This document shows, piece after piece, positions 1 to 8,733 of a stretch of DNA of 25,985 nucleotides. The notes beneath the pieces were generated by a model that saw only the letters and a list, made by a program, of their open reading frames with translations, had not been told where the DNA came from and searched no databases. The position numbers and the translations under genes were made by a program. Source of the DNA: CAYYAQ01 sp964469555 (GTDB taxonomy: Bacteria > Planctomycetota > UBA1135 > UBA2386). The stretch lies in NCBI GenBank assembly GCA_964469555.1, contig CAYYAQ010000069.1:1-25985 (forward strand), written 5' to 3'. How positions within the stretch are numbered: position 1 is the stretch's first letter; the number at the start of each line of letters is the position of its first letter.

Positions 1-618
1 GCGACGACGGACTCGAAGTTCCTGGCGTCGCTGATCGACGCGCTGATCAAGGAGTTCAACATCGACGAGCATCGGGTCTACATGACCGGGCACAGCAGCG
101 GCGGGTTCATGAGCTTCTCGTTCGCGTCGACGCATCCGGAGAAGGTCGCGGCCATCGGGCCGGTGGCGGGACTCGCGATCGGCATTCGTCGGAAACCGAA
201 GATGCCGGTGTCGCTGATCTCGTTCCACGGCATGGCGGACGACGTCGTCGCCTACGACAGCAAGCGCGGGAAGAAGGCACGCTGGGGTCGAGGCATGACC
301 TCGGCGCCGGAGTCCGCGGCGATCTTCGCCAAGAACAACGGCTGCGCGAAGAAGCCAGAGCGCGAAGATCTCATGAAGGGGATTGTCCACGTCGACACGT
401 GGGACGGTGGTGACAAGGACACCCGCGTGGTGTTCTACAGCATCGAGGGCTGGGGCCACGGCTGGCCCAAGAAGTCGCGCAAGTCGGTGGAAGCGACACC
501 ATTGATCTGGAAGTTCTTCGAGGAGCACGGTCGTTCCGCGCCGGGCACCAAGAAGAAGAAAAAGAAGAAGTCCAAGAAACAACGGACGCAGAAGCGGCAG
601 AAGGTGGGCAACAAGTAG
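1..618 (+). CDS. Secreted esterase of the PHB depolymerase / LpqC type (5' end missing)
   Basis: The reading frame is open from base 1, so the start and any signal peptide lie upstream of the window; the ATG at 82 is internal. Alpha/beta-hydrolase features are clear: nucleophile elbow GHSSGG (Ser at visible codon 32), an HGMADDVV strand with the likely acid Asp at codon 80 or 81, and GWGHGWP with the catalytic His at codon 153. This order and spacing fit the LpqC / esterase-PHB family, which cleaves polyhydroxyalkanoate, feruloyl or acetyl esters outside the cytoplasm. The substrate cannot be told from sequence. The protein ends in a tail of about 25 residues made mostly of Lys, with Gln and Arg, not part of the hydrolase fold and encoded by an AAG/AAA-rich run at about 550-590. 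It converges on the serine hydrolase gene with a 16-base gap. Family call firm, substrate unknown. Confidence 0.85.
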   Translation, partial: ATTDSKFLASLIDALIKEFNIDEHRVYMTGHSSGGFMSFSFASTHPEKVAAIGPVAGLAIGIRRKPKMPVSLISFHGMADDVVAYDSKRGKKARWGRGMTSAPESAAIFAKNNGCAKKPEREDLMKGIVHVDTWDGGDKDTRVVFYSIEGWGHGWPKKSRKSVEATPLIWKFFEEHGRSAPGTKKKKKKKSKKQRTQKRQKVGNK

Positions 619-634
619 CGGCTCGCCTCGGCGT

Positions 635-1786
635 TCACTTCGCGCGGCAATCCCGGAAAATCCTCCGGACCGCCGCGCTCGAACCGCCGCCGACCCTCGT
701 CGACAGGTTGCAGATGATGTAGCGACCCGTCGACAGGTCGATGTGGATCATGCTGCGATAGCCGTACAGCGAGCCGCTGTGGCTGAGCGCCGTCGCCATC
801 TTCTCCCCATTGGCGAACGTCTGGCGAAACCCCAGGCTGTAGCTGTCTTTTTTCGACTGCGGCTTCACGAACTGCTGCCAGAGCGACTCCTTCAGCACTG
901 CCTCCCCCTTGAACTGCCCCTTCGCGGCGATCATCTCGGCGAAACGCGCCGTCTCCCGAGCGGTGGAATACAGGCTTCCGCCGATCAACGGGAACCGCAA
1001 CCGCTTGCCGAGTCGATGTGGCGCCCGCCTGTTCGGTATCTCCTCGCCGTCTGATTTCACGTACGGCACGGCCACGTTGTCCTCGTCGGGCTTGGGAAAG
1101 TACGTCGTGCGCGAGAAGCCGAGCGGCTTGCCGAGACGAGTCTGCAACAACGACTCGAAGGGTGCCTTCGCCGCGACTTCCGCGACTCGACCGAGCACGC
1201 AATACCCAGCACCGCTGTACGCGAAGCGTGTTCCGGGCTGAGAAGAAAGGGGAACGGTGGCGATGATCGCGACCGACTGCTCCAGACTGGAGGTGAATCT
1301 CCGGATCGACGCCATCGCAGCGGCGGGCGGCTTCTCACGCTGACTGAATATTCCCGAACGGTGGCAGGCGAGCTCGAGAACTGTCGGCGCGCGCACTGCC
1401 TTCGCCTTCGGCTTGCCGCGCACGCGAACACTCAGCTCGCCGTACGCCTTCAGCCACGTGTCGATCTCGTCGTCGAGCTTCAGGTGCTCCTCTCCGGCCA
1501 GTGAGAGAACGCACGCGGACGCGAAGGCCTTCGAACACGAACCGATGCAGAACAGCGTCGCGCTGTCGACCTTCTCGCCTGTCTCCCGGTCGCGCTTCCC
1601 AAAGCTGCGCTCGAACTCCACGGCGCCGCCTCGACCGATGAGGAGTTGCGCTCCCACCACGTGGCCCTGCCCCACCGCTTTCTGAATCGTCGCCGCTGCG
1701 ATCGGCGATGCCCGCGGGACCACGTCTCTCTCCTGAGCGTGCGCCCACCCAACCGTGACCAGCATGACGACGACCGTCTTGTCCAT
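635..1786 (-). CDS. Beta-lactamase-fold serine hydrolase (class C / EstB / CubicO type)
   Basis: Predicted 383 residues with an N-terminal signal peptide (MDKTVVVMLVTVGWAHAQ), so exported. The penicillin-binding fold motifs are in order: S83-C-S-K86 (nucleophile and base, in the context GSCSKAF), Y190-S-G (the YxN motif with Gly for Asn, as in some esterases of the family) and H336-S-G (the KTG-equivalent). These enzymes act as D-aminopeptidases, esterases or peptidoglycan-processing enzymes more often than as true beta-lactamases, and the YSG variant makes antibiotic resistance a poor guess. The frame is open 138 codons further upstream, but that extension reads antisense through the start of the M28 peptidase gene and has no signal peptide. 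The start at 1786 is chosen because the signal peptide begins there and a GGGG tract lies about 13 bases before it. Confidence 0.85.
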   Translation of the reverse strand: MDKTVVVMLVTVGWAHAQERDVVPRASPIAAATIQKAVGQGHVVGAQLLIGRGGAVEFERSFGKRDRETGEKVDSATLFCIGSCSKAFASACVLSLAGEEHLKLDDEIDTWLKAYGELSVRVRGKPKAKAVRAPTVLELACHRSGIFSQREKPPAAAMASIRRFTSSLEQSVAIIATVPLSSQPGTRFAYSGAGYCVLGRVAEVAAKAPFESLLQTRLGKPLGFSRTTYFPKPDEDNVAVPYVKSDGEEIPNRRAPHRLGKRLRFPLIGGSLYSTARETARFAEMIAAKGQFKGEAVLKESLWQQFVKPQSKKDSYSLGFRQTFANGEKMATALSHSGSLYGYRSMIHIDLSTGRYIICNLSTRVGGGSSAAVRRIFRDCRAK

Positions 1787-2027
1787 GCAGCGATCATCCC
1801 CAGGTTTGGCTCTCGCACACCGATTGACCTGTCTTTGCTGCCATTTCTTGCCGGTTGTCGTAGTGGTTCCGATTCTCACGTCTACTCCACCGGCCACGGG
1901 AAGACCTGGACGACAGTCCTCGACCTGGAGTTCACGAAATAGGCCAGCACGGGCCCGAACCTCCTCGTATCGCAGTCGAGACAAAGAAACGGCAATCCCG
2001 ACTTGCTCCTGGTCTACGATTCTGACC

Positions 2028-3572
2028 ATGTTGCGGCCATCCACGATCTTGCTCACGTTGGCCCTGTCGTCCCAGGCGCTGCTGAGCCAGGACCCGCCCG
2101 CGGATGCGCCGGCGGGGATGTCCATGATCGACGAGGAGGGCCTGAAGGAGCACGCCGAGTTCCTGGCTTCCGACGAACTCGGCGGGCGGTACACCGGCAC
2201 TCCGGGTCAAGTGAAGGCCGCGGAGTACATCGCCAAGCACTTCGAGAAGCTCGGACTGCAGCCGCTCGGCGACGGAAGCGGCAGGAAGCGCAGCTTCTTC
2301 CAGAAGTTCCCGCTCGTGCGCACCTACCTGGACCCGAAGGGGACGAGCCTCTCGTTCGGCGGGAAGACCTACAAGACGGGGTTCGCGGTCACCGGCATGA
2401 AGAAGGGGAAGGTGCGGGTGAGCGGACGATTCGTGTTCTGTGAATCCGCGGATCCAAAGAACCTCCCAAAGAGTCTGAAGCGGAAGATCCCAGTGTTGCT
2501 CATCAAGGGCAGCGCCGGCGGACCACGCGGCGGGATGCGCGGCACCATGGAGCTCTCGCGCACGGACCGCATGACGAGGGAGATGGAGAGGCGGGGCGCC
2601 AAGGTGGTCCTGTTCCTCATCGCCAATGAGAACAGCAACATTCTCGACGCGATGAACCGGAGTGCCCTGCTTCCCGGCAAGCACATCCTCGAATACAAGG
2701 GGCAACCGTCGCGACGAGGACGCTCGAGTAGCAATTCGATCGCCCGGGTGTACCTGCCACCGGAAAAATCACGCCTGCTGATGGAGAAGCTCGGGTGGGA
2801 CTTCGACGCGACCGGCGCAACGCAGCAGATCAAGAAGAACGCGAAAGCGTCCGGCAAGGTCAACATCCAGATCAAGGTCGACACGAAGTTCCGGGCATTG
2901 AACGTGTGCGCCGTGTTGAAAGGCGCCGGCAGCTCTCGCGACGCCGTGATCTACTCAGCGCACATGGACCACATGGGCACGCGGATCGATGGCGACGCGT
3001 TCAACGGCGCGGATGACAATGCCTCGGGCACGTCCGGACTCCTCGAGATCGCAGAGGCTTTCGCACAGGGCCCCAAGCCCAGGAAATCCGTGATCTTCCT
3101 CGCTGTGTCAGGGGAGGAACTCGGTCTCTGGGGGTCGCACTACTACTCGGAGCATCCGACCTGGCCGGTCAAGCGGATCATCGCGAACATCAACATCGAC
3201 ATGATCGGTCGCAACACGCAGCTCTCGCCTTCGAATACCGTCTCCGCGACGCCCAGTCCCGAGCATCGAAAGTTCTCGACGCTCGTCCAAGACGCGGCGG
3301 GTTTCGCCGAGAAGATGGGTATGCGCCTGACCAGCGGAGACACGTACTACCAGCGGAGCGACCACTACAACTTCGCGAAGAAGGGCATCCCGGTCGTCTT
3401 CTTCTGCGACGGCGAACACGAGGACTACCACAAGGTCACGGACCACGCGGACAAGCTCGACTACGGCAAGATGGAACGGATCGCGCGCCTCGCCTACTGG
3501 ACCGGTTTCCATACAGCCGACGCCCCGACCCCGCCCAGGGACCTCGGTCGGCGCCAGAGCTGGACCAAGTAG
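2028..3572 (+). CDS. Secreted M28-family zinc aminopeptidase
   Basis: Predicted 514 residues with a signal peptide ending near ALLSQ. The co-catalytic zinc site of M28 peptidases is complete: H312-M-D314, D329 in GADDNASG, the catalytic base pair E363/E364 in SGEELG, D391 in NIDMIG, and H468 in EDYHKV. Residues of about 30-100 form the M28 N-terminal segment, and about 100-290 form an inserted region that fits the usual PA-type lid but is not clearly recognisable. Members release N-terminal amino acids or process peptides in the periplasm or outside the cell. The frame is open back to 1755, but residues before the ATG at 2028 lack signal-peptide character. A TACGAT hexamer ends 7 bases before this ATG and no Shine-Dalgarno is seen, so the mRNA may be leaderless. 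The gene diverges from the serine hydrolase across 241 bases. Confidence 0.9.
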   Translation: MLRPSTILLTLALSSQALLSQDPPADAPAGMSMIDEEGLKEHAEFLASDELGGRYTGTPGQVKAAEYIAKHFEKLGLQPLGDGSGRKRSFFQKFPLVRTYLDPKGTSLSFGGKTYKTGFAVTGMKKGKVRVSGRFVFCESADPKNLPKSLKRKIPVLLIKGSAGGPRGGMRGTMELSRTDRMTREMERRGAKVVLFLIANENSNILDAMNRSALLPGKHILEYKGQPSRRGRSSSNSIARVYLPPEKSRLLMEKLGWDFDATGATQQIKKNAKASGKVNIQIKVDTKFRALNVCAVLKGAGSSRDAVIYSAHMDHMGTRIDGDAFNGADDNASGTSGLLEIAEAFAQGPKPRKSVIFLAVSGEELGLWGSHYYSEHPTWPVKRIIANINIDMIGRNTQLSPSNTVSATPSPEHRKFSTLVQDAAGFAEKMGMRLTSGDTYYQRSDHYNFAKKGIPVVFFCDGEHEDYHKVTDHADKLDYGKMERIARLAYWTGFHTADAPTPPRDLGRRQSWTK

Positions 3573-3606
3573 TTCCGCTACCGCGCCGAGCCCGGTATCG
3601 GGAGTT

Positions 3607-5265
3607 TCACTTCGCTGGTTCGACCCACCACTTCTCCCACGAGAGGCCCATCGCGCCGGGTTTCACGCCGTGGAAGCGCTTGGACAGGATGATCGAGCTG
3701 AGTGGGTGTGCGAGGAGCGTGACGGGCTGCTCCCTCAGGAAGATCTCGTTGAACTCCCGGTACATTGACGCGCGCCTCTCGGCGTCGAACTCCTTGCGGG
3801 CGGACGACAACAGCCTGTTCACGTCGTCGTTGTCGTAGCCCATCCAGTTCCGTCCGCTCTCGCGCTGCGACTTGTGGAAGTAGTAGTACGGATCGATGTT
3901 CACCGCCACGCCGACGTACATGACCACTCCGTCGAAGTCACCCGACTCGAGTCGGCTGAAGAGGACCTTCCCCTCCTGCGAGATCGCTTTCAGTTCGACC
4001 CCCGCCTTCCGGAACCCGTCCATCGCAATGTCCATCATCTGGGTTTGCGACGGATTATCGCCCGCGTAGAGAATCTCCACGGTGAGATCACTCGCGGAGG
4101 CTTCGTCGAGGATTTCGCGCGCGCGCTTGGGATGGAAGGGGATGGCCCGGTCCTCTGGAAGATCAGACTCCGAACCAGGTCGAAACCAGGTCCGTGTCCG
4201 CGCTGCGCACCCCGAGAGTGCCTCTTTCACGATCTCATCCCGATCGAACAGCATCGTCAGCGCCCGTCGCACCTTAGGGTTGCCAAGGTGCTGCCGTCGG
4301 TGGTTCCAGATCACGTAGTAGTGCCCATTGCTTCGATGGTCATATCGATAGCTCGTGTGCGTGTCCGCGAAACCGGGCGTCGACCGCAAGATGTTCTCCG
4401 CGTCCGGATTGGAATACAGGTCGAGCGTCCCTTCTCGCGTGCGGACGAGGGAGCCTGCGGGATCACCGAAGAACATCAAGCGGAGCCCTGCGAGATTCCA
4501 GTCGTCCGGTCGCGCGGTGAGACGCCAGCTGTACTCGTTCTGGATGATGTAGAGTTCCTGACCGGGCACCCAGCGCGCGAACTTGTAAGGACCAGTGCCT
4601 GGTCCGGGCTCGTTCACGGTCGCGAACAACTCGGCGAACCGAGGCTCGCCGAGCTTCGGCACCGGATCTCCCTGCGCATCCGCGAGGTGCGCGATCTTGC
4701 GCATGAAGAACTGCTTCTGGCCGACGATGTACCCGGTCGCAATCGACGCGACAGACTCGAACGTCCGGGTCTTCAACACGACTTCCAGAGTCCGCGGTCC
4801 CGTGACCTTGACGGACGCGACGTCCTCGAGCGCGGCTCCGGTCGCGCCGAGATCAACCTTGTTCTGGACGAGCTCAAAGGTGAACAACAGGTCCTCGTCC
4901 TTGACACGCGACCCATCGGAGAAGCGCGCATCCGATCGAATCGTGAAGGTGATCTTCCGACCGTCAGCGACGCATGTCTCCGCGAGAGAGGGCCGCATCT
5001 TTGCCGTGGCGGGATCGTACTCCATCAACGTGTCGTGGGTGCGATCCAGGACGATCCGCAAAGCGACTCCTTCAAACGCCAGGTACGGATTGAGCACCGT
5101 GGGCTCTCTGAAGTCCAGCGTGTAGAACCCGCCCTGAGGCTTGGCCCTCCCATGGTTCAAGACGACGTTTGGAGGCGGCTCAGCCCCGCCGACAATCGAC
5201 AGCCCGAGTGCACCGAGAACACCGAGGGCCAGCAGGATTCCAATGAGGATGCTGAGTCGTGACAT
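3607..5265 (-). CDS. ABC transporter solute-binding protein, family 5 (oligopeptide/dipeptide type)
   Basis: Predicted 552 residues. An N-terminal hydrophobic segment (residues about 5-27) is a signal peptide or membrane anchor. The body has the layout of the SBP_bac_5 family (OppA, DppA): an early TVLNPYLAF element, a DARFSDGS-VKDEDLLFTFEL segment, GTGPYKFARW in the middle, and NPKVRRALTMLFDRDEIV in the second half. Such proteins capture peptides, nickel or sugars and pass them to an ABC permease. No permease or ATPase gene is in the window. It is the second gene of a unit: the upstream VWA gene stops (TAG) three bases before this ATG, so the two are very probably co-translated. The C-terminus (WEKWWVEPAK) is intact. 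Family certain, ligand unknown. Confidence 0.88.
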   Translation of the reverse strand: MSRLSILIGILLALGVLGALGLSIVGGAEPPPNVVLNHGRAKPQGGFYTLDFREPTVLNPYLAFEGVALRIVLDRTHDTLMEYDPATAKMRPSLAETCVADGRKITFTIRSDARFSDGSRVKDEDLLFTFELVQNKVDLGATGAALEDVASVKVTGPRTLEVVLKTRTFESVASIATGYIVGQKQFFMRKIAHLADAQGDPVPKLGEPRFAELFATVNEPGPGTGPYKFARWVPGQELYIIQNEYSWRLTARPDDWNLAGLRLMFFGDPAGSLVRTREGTLDLYSNPDAENILRSTPGFADTHTSYRYDHRSNGHYYVIWNHRRQHLGNPKVRRALTMLFDRDEIVKEALSGCAARTRTWFRPGSESDLPEDRAIPFHPKRAREILDEASASDLTVEILYAGDNPSQTQMMDIAMDGFRKAGVELKAISQEGKVLFSRLESGDFDGVVMYVGVAVNIDPYYYFHKSQRESGRNWMGYDNDDVNRLLSSARKEFDAERRASMYREFNEIFLREQPVTLLAHPLSSIILSKRFHGVKPGAMGLSWEKWWVEPAK

Positions 5266-5268
5266 GAT

Positions 5269-6990
5269 CTACCGCGACTCTTTCACGCCGTCCTTTTTCC
5301 CGCCGTCGACCGGGGCGGCGTTCTTGCCTCTGTGGTGACGGAACGCCCCACCATTTTCTTTCGCGAGACTGCCCAGGAACTTCGTGTTCAGCTGCTCGCC
5401 GATGCCAATCGTGTGGATCACCACGCGCTTCAGCGCGTTCCACTTGCGGACGCCCACGAGGATGCTCTCGACCATGTCGAAGCCATCGCTCGTCCCCGCG
5501 AGCGTAGGCTTGCCATCGGTGAGCAGGAACATCATGTCGCAGTCCACGGAATAGGACCTGTCGTACGTCCCTCGCCCCGTGGCCTGGAAGGCTAGCTGCA
5601 TGGTGTCGTAGATGTTCGTCGCGCCGTCGGGCTGCAGGGTCTTCAAGAAACGCTGCGCCGCCTTCACGTTTTTCGGCGACGCTTGCTGCATCTTCTTCTT
5701 GTAGAGATGCGACTCGAAGCTGTACCAGATGATGTTGAATCTCTGATCACTGGTCAGTTTTCCGAGCGCACCGGAGAGCTTCTCCCGGCACGCATCCATG
5801 CGACTGACCTCACCACTTCGCGCCGGAAGCGGTCCCGTCTTCGTCCGCGGATCCTCAAACCGGGGATTCTCGATGGACGCCGCCATCGAACCCGAACAGT
5901 CGAGGATGTACAGGATCGCCTTCCCGTCCTGTTTGATCCCGTAGTACGCAGATGACTTCTTGTTGGCGACTCTTTCACTGCTGGGCTTGCCGCCCCCGAG
6001 CTCCTTCGATCCATTCGCGTACGCCGCCCCTTCCGCTGCGAACCACTGCTGCCACGCGCCAACTCGCAAGCCGAACTGCTGCCGCGTGAGGACCTCGAGC
6101 GCCTTCGCGACCCGCTGTTTGGCGACGCCGCTCTCCCGCGCCAGAAGCTTGATCATCGGTTCGATCGCCCCCGGAACGGCGATCTGCGAGAGCGCGAGCG
6201 CGGAGAGCTCGCGCACGCCACCATCCGCATGGCCGAGCAGTGGGATGATCTTGTCGGCGAGAGGCTTTGCCTTCGCGCCGAAAGTCCCTATCGCTTCGAC
6301 GACCGCCGTGATTACGGATGGCTGCCTTGCCTTGTCCAGCGCCACGCTGAGCGGAGCCATCATCTCGTCGCCCAGTGTCGAAGCACGCCGCGTGACTGCG
6401 AGCTTGAATGCGAAGGGGAGCTTCTTGTCACCGAGCGATGAGCCCAGCAGCAGATTGGTGCCCCCCGGGTTCAGCGCCGAGACCTGGTTACGCATCGCCG
6501 CGTGCTGCTCCTCGAGGCCATCACGCACGGCTCGTAGTCGCCCGGCTTCGAGGCTGTTCGTCGCGTACTTGAGGTAACCCGGCGTGGCCGTCGTGAGCCT
6601 ACGACCACTCTTGCGCATTGCCTTGTATCCCGCGGCGATGGCCTTCTTGAGTTTCGCGCGCTGCTTATCGATCTTGACGAGCTCCGCCGCGACGAGAGAA
6701 CACACGCCCTTCAGTTGCTTCGCCACATACGGACCGTGGAACGGCTCGAGCCTCTTCAAGGCATCGAGACGGTCGGACGCCCAGTAGCGGGCGGACTGTA
6801 CGGATGGTGCAACCAGACCGTTGCGCCACTCCTGCGGGCCTTTCGGCGCCGGGGGGATCGCCTTCCACTCTTTCTTGAACAGCTGGACCGCCTTGCGGAC
6901 GGGCTGCGCAACGAGAGGCGAGACGGAGAACAGCAAGGCCCCGAGGGCCACTGCGACGAACGTCCTGGTTTCTCGAGGTAGAACTACCAT
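5269..6990 (-). CDS. Secreted HEAT-repeat and von Willebrand factor A domain protein
   Basis: Predicted 573 residues from ATG 6990 (577 from ATG 7002). The N-terminus is a signal peptide (VAVALGALLFSVSPLVAQ). Residues about 180-290 hold helical HEAT-like repeats (PLADKIIPLLGHADGGVREL and the following repeat). Residues about 355-550 form a VWA domain with a good metal-ion-dependent adhesion site: D364-C-S-G-S, a Thr in DGATNIY, and D492 in LTDGKP. VWA domains bind protein partners or matrix through a divalent metal. The frame runs open to 7296, but that extension overlaps the divergent small gene and precedes the signal peptide, so I reject it. A TACGAT hexamer lies 10 bases before ATG 6990. 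It heads a two-gene unit with the solute-binding protein. The HEAT-plus-VWA layout is common in Planctomycetota; the exact role is unknown. Confidence 0.85.
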   Translation of the reverse strand: MVVLPRETRTFVAVALGALLFSVSPLVAQPVRKAVQLFKKEWKAIPPAPKGPQEWRNGLVAPSVQSARYWASDRLDALKRLEPFHGPYVAKQLKGVCSLVAAELVKIDKQRAKLKKAIAAGYKAMRKSGRRLTTATPGYLKYATNSLEAGRLRAVRDGLEEQHAAMRNQVSALNPGGTNLLLGSSLGDKKLPFAFKLAVTRRASTLGDEMMAPLSVALDKARQPSVITAVVEAIGTFGAKAKPLADKIIPLLGHADGGVRELSALALSQIAVPGAIEPMIKLLARESGVAKQRVAKALEVLTRQQFGLRVGAWQQWFAAEGAAYANGSKELGGGKPSSERVANKKSSAYYGIKQDGKAILYILDCSGSMAASIENPRFEDPRTKTGPLPARSGEVSRMDACREKLSGALGKLTSDQRFNIIWYSFESHLYKKKMQQASPKNVKAAQRFLKTLQPDGATNIYDTMQLAFQATGRGTYDRSYSVDCDMMFLLTDGKPTLAGTSDGFDMVESILVGVRKWNALKRVVIHTIGIGEQLNTKFLGSLAKENGGAFRHHRGKNAAPVDGGKKDGVKESR

Positions 6991-7107
6991 GGAACCGAGC
7001 ATCGTAATGGAGAGCGTCGCAGACCGCTCGCTTTCTTGGCCAGTCTCAACGGCGGGAACCGCGGGACAGGGTGGTTCACCCATGTCGCGAACTGTATCTT
7101 CGCCGGC

Positions 7108-7332
7108 ATGTGGCTCCGCGTCCTCATCGCCGTAGCAATCGGCTACTTCGCGTACATCGTCATCCGGGGAATGATGACCGGCGGTGTGCGACGCGGTCGC
7201 TTTAAGTGCGCGACCTGCAAGAGTTGCGGCAAGCTCTTCGACGACGGCGCCCTGTGCCGATTCCAAGGCAAGGAGACGTTCAAGAACGAAACCCACATCA
7301 GCAACTGCATCGACTACGAGCGGCGTTCCTGA
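7108..7332 (+). CDS. Small membrane-anchored cysteine-motif protein, function unknown
   Basis: Predicted 74 residues. Residues 4-20 form one transmembrane segment, followed by a basic linker (RRGRFK). The soluble part has C34-x-x-C37-x-x-C40, then C50 and C67, plus H63, so it may bind zinc or another metal, most simply as a small zinc ribbon or knuckle. I do not recognise a named family. The open frame starts further upstream at 7036, but that part is hydrophilic and overlaps the region of the divergent VWA promoter, whereas ATG 7108 opens directly into the membrane segment. A TATCTT hexamer ends 7 bases before this ATG and there is no Shine-Dalgarno, as for the M28 gene. It converges on the TolC-type gene with a 22-base gap. 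The coding call rests on the TM-plus-cysteine pattern. Confidence 0.6.
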   Translation: MWLRVLIAVAIGYFAYIVIRGMMTGGVRRGRFKCATCKSCGKLFDDGALCRFQGKETFKNETHISNCIDYERRS

Positions 7333-7354
7333 GCACCCCTCGCTCGCCGACTGA

Positions 7355-8731
7355 TCAGTTGACGCCGACCAACCGATGAAGCTCGAACTGCGCCCGGTTC
7401 TGCGCGCAGATGGCCCGGATCAGCTTGATGCGCGCCTCGGTTTGGACGCGTTCCGCGAAGAGGACGACCAGAAACAGCGACTTGCCCGCCTCGTGCCGCA
7501 ACTTCTCGAGTTCCAATGCGGCGCTCGCGGCAGCGATCTCGTCCCGCGCCGCGACCACTCGGGCTTTCGCCGACCGAACGCGCGCGACGGCGATCCGGAT
7601 GTCCGTGCGGATGTTCTGCACGACGATCTGCAGCCGGCTCTGTTCTTCGCGGAACATGGCGTCGGCGTGCCGGGACTTGGCGAAATCTCCAAACGCCAGA
7701 TGCCACTGCAGATCGGCGAAGTAATCCTCGCGCCCGTGGGTACGACTGTAGTCGGCGCCAAAGGAACCGTACGCCGCGCCGATGTGCAACTCCGGAACGA
7801 GCCACGACCAGTTGAGTCGGTCGACCTCGGACTCGGCAGCCGCGACGAGCGAATGCGCCTGCGCGACCTCGGGTCGAGAGGCCATCGCTTGCTCCAGCAG
7901 GATGACCATGGGCAGGTTCGCCTCGTGGAACTCGATCGGTGCGACCTCCGTTTCCGCCGGAACCAGGATCGTATCGGCGCGCAACACGAGCAAACCGACG
8001 AGCCTCGCCGTTTTCTCGACTACCTCGGCTTCGACCGAAGCCTGCCCGCCGATCGCCGAGGCGAGGTAGGCCCTGGCCTGCAATACGTCCGCCATCAGAG
8101 CGCGTCCGGCCTTCTCGCTGGTCTCCTGTACGGTCACCAGCTCGCGGGCCTGGGTGACGGCCCGCTGCGCGACCTGCAGACTCGCCGTGGCTTCGAGCAG
8201 GTCGTAGTAGAGCCGCACGGCGACGCCGACGTTGACGTGTTGGGCGGCGCGAATCCCGAGCCGCGCGGCATAGGCCCGCTGTTCCGCGACGATCGATGAG
8301 AACCACGCGTCGGCGACGCTGAACTGCAAGCTCACGCCAGCCCCACCGAACACGTTATGCTTGTCGACGTCGAGGAGCGCGCCTTGCGTGTTCTGTAGCC
8401 GACCCTCGTGACGTACCAGGGTCAATCGGGGCGTCAAGGTCGGCAGCCACTTGCTCGCGGCGATGTCGTGCTCCGCCGCCGCGGCCGCCGCTGTCGCCTT
8501 CGCCAACTCGATCTCCAGGGCGCGCTCGCCTGCCAGCCGCAGGATCGTCGCCAACTCGATCGGCATGGTCTTGCTGACGCGAGCGGGGAGGTCTCGAGAA
8601 GTTTCCGGGCTCGCGTCCTTGGCTGGCATCCAGTTACCGATCGATGGCGACGCCAGCATCGGCGCCCGGCACCCGCCAGACATCAGAGCGCCCGCGGTCA
8701 CCACGAACACGACGGATCGTCCGAACTTCAC
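7355..8731 (-). CDS. Outer-membrane efflux factor of the TolC family
   Basis: Predicted 458 residues. The N-terminus is a signal peptide with Cys21 in a lipobox-like context (LMSGGCRA), so the protein may be a lipid-anchored OMF like OprM; the -3 position is not ideal. The rest shows two similar halves of long Ala/Glu/Arg-rich helices with short strand segments, as in TolC-type trimeric channels: for example SVADAWFSSIVAEQRAYAAR in the first half and FGDFAKSRHADAMFREEQSR in the second. The protein would form the exit duct through the outer membrane and periplasm for the pump encoded upstream. It is the last gene of the RND operon, starting two bases after the adaptor's stop codon. Length fits the family (about 420-490). 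Confidence 0.88.
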   Translation of the reverse strand: MKFGRSVVFVVTAGALMSGGCRAPMLASPSIGNWMPAKDASPETSRDLPARVSKTMPIELATILRLAGERALEIELAKATAAAAAAEHDIAASKWLPTLTPRLTLVRHEGRLQNTQGALLDVDKHNVFGGAGVSLQFSVADAWFSSIVAEQRAYAARLGIRAAQHVNVGVAVRLYYDLLEATASLQVAQRAVTQARELVTVQETSEKAGRALMADVLQARAYLASAIGGQASVEAEVVEKTARLVGLLVLRADTILVPAETEVAPIEFHEANLPMVILLEQAMASRPEVAQAHSLVAAAESEVDRLNWSWLVPELHIGAAYGSFGADYSRTHGREDYFADLQWHLAFGDFAKSRHADAMFREEQSRLQIVVQNIRTDIRIAVARVRSAKARVVAARDEIAAASAALELEKLRHEAGKSLFLVVLFAERVQTEARIKLIRAICAQNRAQFELHRLVGVN

Positions 8732-8733
8732 GG

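Noticed and set aside
743..1266. Open frames on the plus strand within the serine hydrolase gene
   Set aside because: GC-rich antisense shadows with no motif; the same holds for the many other overlapping frames in the window.
635..1786. True antibiotic beta-lactamase
   Set aside because: The fold is shared, but YSG replaces YxN and the context gives no resistance link; esterase or peptidase activity is at least as likely.
1787..2200. N-terminal extension of the serine hydrolase
   Set aside because: It reads antisense over the start of the M28 gene and comes before an obvious signal peptide at 1786.
7003..7296. 98-residue extension of the VWA protein
   Set aside because: It overlaps the divergent small gene and precedes the signal peptide; its sequence has no domain character.
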